A stretch of 64,000 nt of DNA from the IMG/VR virus record IMGVR_UViG_3300025785_001096, positions 1 through 64,000 of that record. The stretch is one strand, 5' to 3'. A model generated the notes under the pieces. It made no database searches. It had not been told where the DNA came from and saw only the letters and a list, made by a program, of their open reading frames with translations. Source of the stretch: a virus. The position numbers and the translations under genes are program-made. Below, one piece after another: positions 58,621-64,000 of this stretch (position 1 is the stretch's first letter; each line of letters begins with the position of its first letter).

Positions 58621-59279
58621 TGAATCCTATAATCTATCTGGGCTTTGGCGATAGCTGGGCCTACGGTGATGAATTGGATCTCTCACGAGAGTTTCCATAC
58701 ATTGCAGTATTGGCCAAACACCGTGGATCTACTTATAGCAATTATGCTCGTCCTGGCACCAGTTTGCCACAATTGGTAATTCAACTACGCAAGTTTCTCA
58801 AAGAAAATCACAATCCTGCCAATCGCTATTGTGCAGTATTTTTCCTCACAGCCAAAGAACGATCTTTTGTGTATCATCAACAGGTAGATCAAGCATTTAA
58901 TCCGCGCGGTATTTTTCCTCCCGATCCAGTTGCCGACGAATTAACAAAAATGAATGACCTGTACTACAAGTATTTTTATTCCGACGAATCAGCTGATTAT
59001 CAAGCCAACGTCACCTTGCTGGTATTGCAGAGTCTTTGTCGGCAGTACAACATACAAGATTACTACTTGCCGGGTTGGCAAAACAACACATTCTGGCCCG
59101 AAGTTGATCGTGCTAGAATCTACCACACCACTTGCCAAGAACTGTTGAATTTGGAAATGGATCGGCACGGATGTGCTTTAAAAAACAATCCGTATTTTAC
59201 TCCCAACATTTCTCACCCAAATCAAATGGGACACGAAAAAATAGCCAATGCGTTGCACAATTGGATTTCAAATAATTGA
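58620..59279 (+). CDS. SGNH hydrolase-like protein D
   Basis: A 219-residue protein close in layout to the 22821 protein: YLGFGDSWAYGDELDLSREFPYIAVLA (GDSW block), ARPGTSLPQLVIQLR (Gly block), and NISHPNQMGHEKIANALHNWI (His block). Both share a LYYKYFYSDE/YYKYIHSER segment, so they are paralogues. It overlaps the bS21 stop by one base. Substrate unknown. Confidence 0.7.
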   Translation: MNPIIYLGFGDSWAYGDELDLSREFPYIAVLAKHRGSTYSNYARPGTSLPQLVIQLRKFLKENHNPANRYCAVFFLTAKERSFVYHQQVDQAFNPRGIFPPDPVADELTKMNDLYYKYFYSDESADYQANVTLLVLQSLCRQYNIQDYYLPGWQNNTFWPEVDRARIYHTTCQELLNLEMDRHGCALKNNPYFTPNISHPNQMGHEKIANALHNWISNN

Positions 59280-59298
59280 TTTAAATTGAAAATTCGTG

Positions 59299-59306
59299 TA
59301 TAAATA
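59299..59306 (+). promoter_or_regulatory. Late promoter, exact T4 consensus
   Basis: TATAAATA followed by TA; the Hsp20 gene starts at 59370 after an AAAAGGAG site. Confidence 0.6.
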
Positions 59307-59369
59307 TATTTGTAGTGCCGATAGTCGGGCTACACATTTAGTCATTAACTTGCTTAAAAGGAGAAAAAT

Positions 59370-59822
59370 ATGACACAATTACAAATCCACACCCTTGATT
59401 TACCTGCATTCGTAAACCAGATTCATCGCCAGACCATTGGCTTTGACAGTTTATTTGAACAGCTGAATCGCAATTTTGCCAACAGCAAAAGCGACAACTA
59501 CCCGCCACACAATGTGGTCAAGCTGGATGACACTCACTATGTTATCGAAGTGGCCGTTGCTGGTTTTGCTGAAGATGAAATTGATGTTGAATTAAAAGAC
59601 AACGTCTTAACTGTACGAGGCGAACAAGCCAAACGTGAAACCGAAGTTGAGTACTTGCACAAAGGTATCAGTGCTAGAAACTTTACTCGTACCTTCCCAT
59701 TGGCCGAACACATTGAAGTACGTGGTGCCACAGTTAAGAATGGTATTTTGGCCATTGCTTTGGAACAAGTGGTTCCAGAAGAAGACAAGCCTAAAAAAAT
59801 TGCCATTACATTTGCAAAATAA
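59370..59822 (+). CDS. Hsp20 small heat-shock chaperone
   Basis: A 150-residue IbpA-like protein. A short N-terminal part with GFDSLFEQLNRN leads to the alpha-crystallin domain: YPPHNVVKLDDTHYVIEVAVAGFAEDEIDVELKDNVLTVRGEQ, then ARNFTRTFPLAEHIEVRGATVKNGILAIALEQ (with the GILAI motif) and KPKKIAI at the end (an I-x-I-type anchor, here IAI). It holds unfolded proteins for refolding. Hsp20 genes are typical of T4-like cyanophages. Late promoter. Confidence 0.95.
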   Translation: MTQLQIHTLDLPAFVNQIHRQTIGFDSLFEQLNRNFANSKSDNYPPHNVVKLDDTHYVIEVAVAGFAEDEIDVELKDNVLTVRGEQAKRETEVEYLHKGISARNFTRTFPLAEHIEVRGATVKNGILAIALEQVVPEEDKPKKIAITFAK

Positions 59823-59840
59823 GCTGTAAGGCTGTATAAT
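59812..59840 (+). promoter_or_regulatory. Sigma70 promoter for clpS
   Basis: TTGCAA (59812-59817) in the end of the Hsp20 gene, 17 bases, perfect TATAAT (59835-59840). The transcription start would lie inside the following terminator stem. Confidence 0.7.
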
Positions 59841-59872
59841 AAAGGGAAAGGTACTTCTTTCCCTTTATTTTT
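59841..59872 (+). terminator. Terminator that overlaps the clpS transcription start
   Basis: AAAGGGAAAG (59841-59850) pairs with CTTTCCCTTT (59857-59866), followed by Ts. It stops Hsp20 transcripts, whereas transcripts from the promoter just upstream start within the stem and cannot form it. Confidence 0.85.
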
Positions 59873-59875
59873 AAT

Positions 59876-60208
59876 ATGAGCGAAACTTTAATGTCAAAAA
59901 CCAAAACACACATAGAAATACGTCCACGTATTGAGCCCAAACTCAACATACAGGAACCACCACAATTCCGTGTTATCTATATCAATGATGAAACAACTAC
60001 ACAAGAGTTTGTAGTTGAAACACTCAAGGTAATATTCAATTATGACCAAGGTGCCGCTGAAGCATTGACGATGCAAGTACACGAGGAAGGATCGGCTGTG
60101 GTAGCGGTATTGCCGTATGAAATGGCCGAACAAAAAGGCATTGAAGTTACCATGCTGGCTCGCAACAACGGATTCCCTTTACAAGTCAAAATTGAACAAG
60201 ACGTATGA
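59876..60208 (+). CDS. clpS: ClpS adaptor protein
   Basis: A 110-residue ClpS. An N-terminal flexible part is followed by PPQFRVIYINDETTTQEFVVETLKVIF (the N-degron pocket with the ND...T pattern), AEALTMQVHEEGSAVVAVLPYEMAEQKGIEVT (M..VH..G and AE.K motifs). ClpS brings N-end-rule substrates to ClpAP and blocks other ClpA substrates. No clpA or clpP is nearby, so it would act on the host protease. Full length. Confidence 0.94.
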   Translation: MSETLMSKTKTHIEIRPRIEPKLNIQEPPQFRVIYINDETTTQEFVVETLKVIFNYDQGAAEALTMQVHEEGSAVVAVLPYEMAEQKGIEVTMLARNNGFPLQVKIEQDV

Positions 60209-60681
60209 TTTTCAACCACGTTAAAAAGCTCAAGGCCGAAGGCAAGCGCATTGGTATTACCTTTAGTACCTTTGATATGCTACACGCAGGACATATTGCT
60301 ATGCTGGCCGAAGCAAAGAATCATTGCGATTACTTGATTGCTGGCTTGCAAACAGATCCCACTATTGATCGTCCCGATACCAAGAATAAACCGGTACAGA
60401 GCATTGTGGAACGCCAAATCCAATTGGCTGCTTGTCGTTATGTAGACGAAGTGGTAGTTTATCAAACTGAACAGGATTTGATCGACTTGCTCTTAATTCT
60501 GCCTATTGATGTTCGTGTACTAGGTGTTGAATACGAAAACAAAGCATACACCGGCGAGCAAGAAGGATTTGTACGTGGTATTCGACCAATCTTTAATCGT
60601 CGTGATCATTCGTTCTCCAGTTCAGGGTTACGTACACGTGTAGTTGAAGCAGAATCAATGAAGCTCCTAAAAGGAAAATAA
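60205..60681 (+). CDS. Cytidylyltransferase (glycerol-3-phosphate or RfaE-like)
   Basis: A 158-residue nucleotidyltransferase. ITFSTFDMLHAGHIAMLAEAK holds the HxGH motif (HAGH), followed by LIAGLQTDPT and the C-terminal SFSSSGLRTRVVEAES, equivalent to the xSSTxIR signature. Family members make CDP-glycerol, CDP-ethanolamine or ADP-heptose. A link with the heptosyltransferase-like genes is possible but unproven. Overlaps clpS by 4 bases. Confidence 0.88.
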   Translation: MIFNHVKKLKAEGKRIGITFSTFDMLHAGHIAMLAEAKNHCDYLIAGLQTDPTIDRPDTKNKPVQSIVERQIQLAACRYVDEVVVYQTEQDLIDLLLILPIDVRVLGVEYENKAYTGEQEGFVRGIRPIFNRRDHSFSSSGLRTRVVEAESMKLLKGK

Positions 60682-60893
60682 TGTTTAAAGAAACCAACTA
60701 TCGCAGTCTATTCAAAGCCATAACCTGGCGTCTTACCACTAGTGTTTTGACTTTTGGCGTAAGCTATATGGTTACCGGTAGCCTAGGCGGTTCGGGTAAA
60801 ATTGCCGGAATCTTGTTTATAGTAAATTCCATCTGGTATTTTACTCACGAACGTTTATGGAACACACGTCAAGTGGGCAAACTTGCCGAATAA
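60681..60893 (+). CDS. DUF2061 membrane protein
   Basis: The 70-residue protein carries NYRSLFKAITWRLTTSVLTFGVSYMVTG (DUF2061 signature R..K.i.WR...t..t) and two membrane helices, ending FTHERLWNTRQVGK, also typical. These small inner-membrane proteins are common in marine bacteria and viruses; function unknown. Coupled to the nucleotidyltransferase by a one-base overlap. Confidence 0.88.
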   Translation: MFKETNYRSLFKAITWRLTTSVLTFGVSYMVTGSLGGSGKIAGILFIVNSIWYFTHERLWNTRQVGKLAE

Positions 60894-60894
60894 G

Positions 60895-60923
60895 TCGACT
60901 TTTAATCAACAATACAGTATAAT
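60895..60923 (+). promoter_or_regulatory. Sigma70-type promoter giving a leaderless transcript
   Basis: TCGACT, 17 bases, perfect TATAAT (60918-60923); the predicted start is the A of ATG 60930. Confidence 0.75.
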
Positions 60924-60929
60924 AGCATT

Positions 60930-61484
60930 ATGGACGTAATGCTCGATTTAGAATCTCTAGGAACCAGACCCGACTGTGCCATTCTCACCTTGGGTGCCGT
61001 CAAGTTTGACCCATACGTTGTGGACAGTTTTGGTGCCAGCCTATACTTCCGCATTGATGTTGACGAACAGCTGGCTCTGGGCAGAGAGGTACAAGAGGAC
61101 ACACTACGATGGTGGAGTACTCAAAGTAGTGATGTGTATGACGAAGCATTCAGCGAACGCGATCGGGTTAGCCTAGAATCAATGTACCGACAGTTGAATA
61201 AATTTCTAGTGGGTGTGGAAAACATCTGGTGTCAAGGTCCTGCGTTTGACATTGTTATCCTAGAAAATATCTATCGTCAACAGGGCTGGCCCACTCCGTG
61301 GCAGTTCTGGCAGATCCGTGATAGTCGTACCTTGTTTGGTGTACACGGCGATCCAAGAGAAAAGAACAAGGCCGGCTTGCACAATGCTCTAGAAGATTGC
61401 ATTAGCCAAGCACAAGGCGTACAAGAAATATATCGCAGTTTAAAGTTAGAGAAAAGAACTTATGCAAATAGTGTGGCATCCTGA
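60930..61484 (+). CDS. DexA-like 3'-5' exonuclease (DEDD family)
   Basis: The 184-residue protein opens MDVMLDLESLGTRPDCAILTLGAVKFDP (the DxE motif). It has WCQGPAFDIVILENIYRQQGWP (second Asp), and GLHNALEDCISQA (H....D of the DEDDh set), with WNQRDIRT-like FWQIRDSRTLF in between as in T4 exonuclease A. DexA degrades ssDNA or RNA ends. Leaderless mRNA predicted. Overlaps the next gene by 23 bases. Confidence 0.88.
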   Translation: MDVMLDLESLGTRPDCAILTLGAVKFDPYVVDSFGASLYFRIDVDEQLALGREVQEDTLRWWSTQSSDVYDEAFSERDRVSLESMYRQLNKFLVGVENIWCQGPAFDIVILENIYRQQGWPTPWQFWQIRDSRTLFGVHGDPREKNKAGLHNALEDCISQAQGVQEIYRSLKLEKRTYANSVAS

Positions 61485-61791
61485 AGCAGTTGAAAAATTA
61501 CGTGGCGTTCATACTGTGTTGGAATTGGAATCATTCGCAGTCAACGGGGAAATGCTACGAGCCTGGTGCATTGTACCCCCAGAAAAAATTGGTCTTGACG
61601 GATTGGCATCTTTGCCGGCGTTGAAAGATCTACACGCAAAATTGATAGAGGCCTGGAAAGCCAAAGACCTGCGCTTGTGCGAGGACATCATTCCGCATCT
61701 AACCGGCAAATTTGGTGGTGAGCTAGATTCTTTTTACGAAGAATTAACAAAAAAAATCACAAACATCAAAAATGAATCCGTCAATTCTTAA
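61462..61791 (+). CDS. Unknown protein (109 aa)
   Basis: The sequence WHPEAVEKLRGVHTVLELESFAVNGEMLRAWCIVPPEKI is followed by helices (LPALKDLHAKLIEAWKAKDLRLCEDIIPHL). Similar helix-rich small proteins are found after exonuclease genes in T4-like phages, but no function is known to me. It overlaps the PP-loop gene by 20 bases. Confidence 0.6.
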   Translation: MQIVWHPEAVEKLRGVHTVLELESFAVNGEMLRAWCIVPPEKIGLDGLASLPALKDLHAKLIEAWKAKDLRLCEDIIPHLTGKFGGELDSFYEELTKKITNIKNESVNS

Positions 61792-62920
61792 TTCTGTTTA
61801 TGGTTACTACAAGGTCGGCGATCAGTATTACATAAACAAAACAGAGGCGCTGTACAACGCCACCAAAAACAAACAGTCAGCCGAGTGGCACTTTCACGAA
61901 GATGTGTACGGCAAGATAGACTGGAGTTCAAGACCGGCTGGTACATTGGACGATCTCTATAGAGAACGAGCACAACAAATACGTGACCGATACGACTACA
62001 TAATTTTGTTGTTCAGTGGTGGTATGGATTCGTGGGCAATGCTGGAAGCTTTCTTGATCAATGGAATACACATCGACGAAATAGTCACACGCTGGCCCAG
62101 AGCTGAACGCAAGTTTGTCAAAGTCGGTACCAATAGAGATCAAATCAATATGGGCAGTGAATATGAATTTGCTGTACACCCAGTTCTGAAGTACGTAGAA
62201 AAACATTGTCCTGATACAAAAATTACAGTAGACGATTTTAGCGAGTGTTTTCACCAAGAGCTGACCGAAGCTGATTTTATGAAGACCAACGGTTGGCAGT
62301 TCTTGGCAAACTTTTTCAAGTACAGTCGCAGTACAGAATCAGAACTGGAACAAGTACGACATCATCGCTCTATTGGATTGATCAGTGGCAGTGAAAAAAT
62401 ACATTTGATGTCCAAGAACAATAATCTGTATGCGTTCTTTACTGATCAAAGCAATGGCGGGGACAACAACCCAAACAGAAAAATGGAATTTTTTTACTGG
62501 TCGGTTGACGCTCCACTAATACCAGTGCTACAATCTCATTGTATTAAAGATTTTTTAGTAGAACAACAACGGATCAATCCTGAAAAACTAAAACTAATGA
62601 TAGACGATTGGCGCACAATCTATCAGCAAGTATGCTATCCTAGATACAGCATTGACACATTCCAAGTTAAAAAACAATTTGGCTCACGTGTTTGGCAAAG
62701 TGATGCGTGGACTTATCAATATAGTCCTACCTACTACCACAGCTGGAAGTGGCTTACAGATCAATACTTTGACAACATTGATGATCAGTATATTGCAAGA
62801 TTAAATGATGTACCTACTGCACCCAAAGGCTCAAACAATATGATAGTGGGGTTAAATCTGTTCAATAGCCCGTTGTATCTAGTGAGTCAAAACACAAATC
62901 TCCCCGAGTTCAAACGATAA
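61772..62920 (+). CDS. PP-loop ATP pyrophosphatase-like protein
   Basis: A 382-residue protein with the N-type ATP pyrophosphatase loop LFSGGMDS at 80-87 (SGGMDS 82-87), followed by a Rossmann-like fold (IDEIVTRWPRAERKFVKVG). No glutaminase domain, CxxC or tRNA-binding domain is seen. Candidates are amidotransferase-like sugar enzymes (WbpG type), asparagine-synthase-like or QueC-like proteins. The C-terminal half is aromatic-rich and unlike QueC. Likely adenylates a carboxyl or carbonyl on a phage-made metabolite. Confidence 0.7.
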   Translation: MNPSILNSVYGYYKVGDQYYINKTEALYNATKNKQSAEWHFHEDVYGKIDWSSRPAGTLDDLYRERAQQIRDRYDYIILLFSGGMDSWAMLEAFLINGIHIDEIVTRWPRAERKFVKVGTNRDQINMGSEYEFAVHPVLKYVEKHCPDTKITVDDFSECFHQELTEADFMKTNGWQFLANFFKYSRSTESELEQVRHHRSIGLISGSEKIHLMSKNNNLYAFFTDQSNGGDNNPNRKMEFFYWSVDAPLIPVLQSHCIKDFLVEQQRINPEKLKLMIDDWRTIYQQVCYPRYSIDTFQVKKQFGSRVWQSDAWTYQYSPTYYHSWKWLTDQYFDNIDDQYIARLNDVPTAPKGSNNMIVGLNLFNSPLYLVSQNTNLPEFKR

Positions 62921-62939
62921 TTACACCCAGATAATCATT

Positions 62940-63026
62940 CCTCCTACTTTAGTTAAATACTAATAAGCATTATGGCACCTAGACCATAATAACCCTATAA
63001 TAAAAATAATAATAAGGGAGTAGGAG
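62940..63026 (+). promoter_or_regulatory. csgF leader with late box and SD-pairing hairpin
   Basis: GTTAAATA (62952-62959) is a late-type box, and a TATAAT lies at 62996-63001. CTCCTACT (62941-62948) is complementary to AGTAGGAG (63019-63026), which contains the csgF ribosome site, so a transcript begun far upstream could hide it, while one from the late box lacks the pairing arm. Confidence 0.55.
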
Positions 63027-63028
63027 CA

Positions 63029-63505
63029 ATGCGTTTTATCAAACAAGCTATCACAGCTTTTCTAACCGCAACCGCATTTTCAGCAGTGGCGACCCCTATT
63101 AACGACTACAGTTTCAAAAGCCCAAGCCTAAACGGGTCTGGATACGGTGCCTTCCAATTGGGCTTGGAAAACGAACAATACACACGACAACAGGCAGTGG
63201 CTGCATCAATCAAGGCTGCTGCAGATGCTGCTGCCGCTGCCGCACAAAACACTCCCTTGCAACAATTTTTAACCAACTTAGAGTCACGAATCTACGCACA
63301 AATCAGTCAGAACGTGGCCACCAGTATGTTCAGCACACCGGGACAAGTACAGCCCGGGCAGATAGCTTTTGGTGCTGGACAAATATCTTGGGGACAGGTA
63401 ATCTTGCCCGGTGGCGGACAAGGAATACAGTTGCACGTGTTTGATGGTATGAATACTACAACTATCAACGTTCCGATGGGACAATTTACTCCGGGTGGCA
63501 ATTGA
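63029..63505 (+). CDS. csgF: CsgF-like curli accessory protein
   Basis: A 158-residue exported protein. A Sec signal (MRFIKQAITAFLTATAFSAVA) precedes NDYSFKSPSLNGSGYGAFQLGLENEQ, which matches the conserved start of mature CsgF ([23 protein letters not shown]) that plugs into the CsgG pore. A helical middle (AAADAAAAAAQNTPLQQFLTNLESRIYAQIS) and a beta end (WGQVILPGGGQGIQLHVFDGMNTTTINVPM) complete it. GGAGTAGGAG precedes the ATG. Confidence 0.8.
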   Translation: MRFIKQAITAFLTATAFSAVATPINDYSFKSPSLNGSGYGAFQLGLENEQYTRQQAVAASIKAAADAAAAAAQNTPLQQFLTNLESRIYAQISQNVATSMFSTPGQVQPGQIAFGAGQISWGQVILPGGGQGIQLHVFDGMNTTTINVPMGQFTPGGN

Positions 63506-64000
63506 TGAAACGAATCTTAATTTTATCCGCTCTCATTTTAGCCCTGTCTGGTTGTGCCGTTAGCCAGAAAGTGGGTATCTTGGAAGAAAAACCCAAGTTG
63601 ATGAAACAGGAAATGATCAAAGAACTTGACTCAGTTCCGCCTCCTGCCAAAGGACGCCTAACTGTAGCAGTCTACAACTTTAGCGACAAGACCGGACAGC
63701 GTAAAGCAACCCCAGGTGTGGCCAGTTTCAGTACAGCAGTCACACAAGGTGGTGATGCACTATTGATACGTGCCTTACAAGACGTAGGACACGGTACTTG
63801 GTTTGATGTTGTAGAACGTGGCAACATAGATGCCTTGACCAAGGAACGCTTGATCATTACACAGATGCGTCAGGCCTATGAAGGTGCCAATGCACAGAAA
63901 CTGATGCCATTACAGTTTGCCGGTATCATCATTGAAGGTGGTATCATTGGCTACGATTCAGGCCTAGAGTCCGGCGGTGTGGGCTACAACTTCTTGGGTA
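63505..64000 (+). CDS. csgG: CsgG-like outer-membrane curli secretion lipoprotein, 3' end outside window
   Basis: Starts at 63505 in an ATGA overlap with csgF and runs off the end. It has a lipoprotein signal with lipobox (LALSGC), then RLTVAVYNFSDKTGQRK, GGDALLIRALQD, GTWFDVVERGNIDALTKERLIITQMRQ and FAGIIIEGGIIGYDS, all hallmark CsgG segments. CsgG forms the ring-shaped outer-membrane channel that exports curli subunits. No csgA/B visible. Such csgGF pairs have been noted in T4-like phages of pelagic bacteria, as far as I recall. Confidence 0.92.
   Translation, partial: MKRILILSALILALSGCAVSQKVGILEEKPKLMKQEMIKELDSVPPPAKGRLTVAVYNFSDKTGQRKATPGVASFSTAVTQGGDALLIRALQDVGHGTWFDVVERGNIDALTKERLIITQMRQAYEGANAQKLMPLQFAGIIIEGGIIGYDSGLESGGVGYNFLG

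Overview
The window reads as a contiguous piece of a large T4-like myovirus genome. Signs of this are tightly packed, mostly plus-strand genes with ATGA/TAATG overlaps, homologues of T4 gp41 helicase, gp61 primase, UvsW and DexA, class Ia ribonucleotide reductase, seven tRNA genes, PAAR and tail-fibre proteins, and free-standing HNH and GIY-YIG endonucleases. No terminase, portal, major capsid protein, DNA polymerase gp43, integrase or attachment site is visible, so this is only part of the genome. GroEL resembles betaproteobacterial GroEL and the early promoters are near-perfect sigma70 sites, so a Gram-negative, perhaps freshwater betaproteobacterial, host is plausible. That host call is an inference with low confidence.

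Layout. 1-5.7 kb: three structured non-coding RNA candidates, seven tRNAs (including an initiator-type tRNA), a nitronate-monooxygenase-like gene, an RNA polymerase omega homologue, a 2OG-oxygenase-like protein, a signal-less TRAP-type solute-binding protein and a peroxiredoxin-fold protein. 5.7-14 kb: an HNH endonuclease, then a co-directional glycan cluster (methyltransferases, GT9-type glycosyltransferases, an NDP-sugar dehydratase, a C-methyltransferase). 14-16 kb: groES-groEL. 16-29.3 kb: early genes and replication/repair (AAA+ ATPase, UvsW and a HARP-like partner, a miniature DnaE-like protein, gp61, gp41). 29.3-35 kb: late virion or internal proteins, several sharing a T4-like capsid-targeting N terminus. 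35-39 kb: IscU and IscA, glycan- and oxygenase-like proteins, a PD-(D/E)XK nuclease. 39-48 kb: tail spike, nrdA-(SGNH)-nrdB-glutaredoxin, PAAR and a large structural protein. 48-52.6 kb: SleB-type hydrolase, HExxH protein, small early genes, UvdE. 52.6-56 kb: tail and fibre proteins including an S53 sedolisin. 56-64 kb: large membrane protein, ribosomal protein bS21, Hsp20, ClpS, nucleotidyltransferase, DexA-like exonuclease, PP-loop protein, CsgF and CsgG (the latter cut by the window end).

Two promoter classes organise expression. Class 1 is TTGACN-17-TATAAT, found before putative early or middle genes; at several genes the predicted transcription start falls on the start codon (leaderless mRNA). 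Class 2 is an (N)ATAAATA box like the T4 late promoter, found before virion genes, chaperones, bS21 and csgF and on both strands. Together with a phage omega subunit, bS21, an initiator tRNA, GroES/EL, Hsp20 and ClpS, the picture is a phage that rebuilds host transcription, translation start, protein folding and protein turnover. Iron-sulfur scaffold genes, RNR and sugar genes adjust metabolism and surface glycans.
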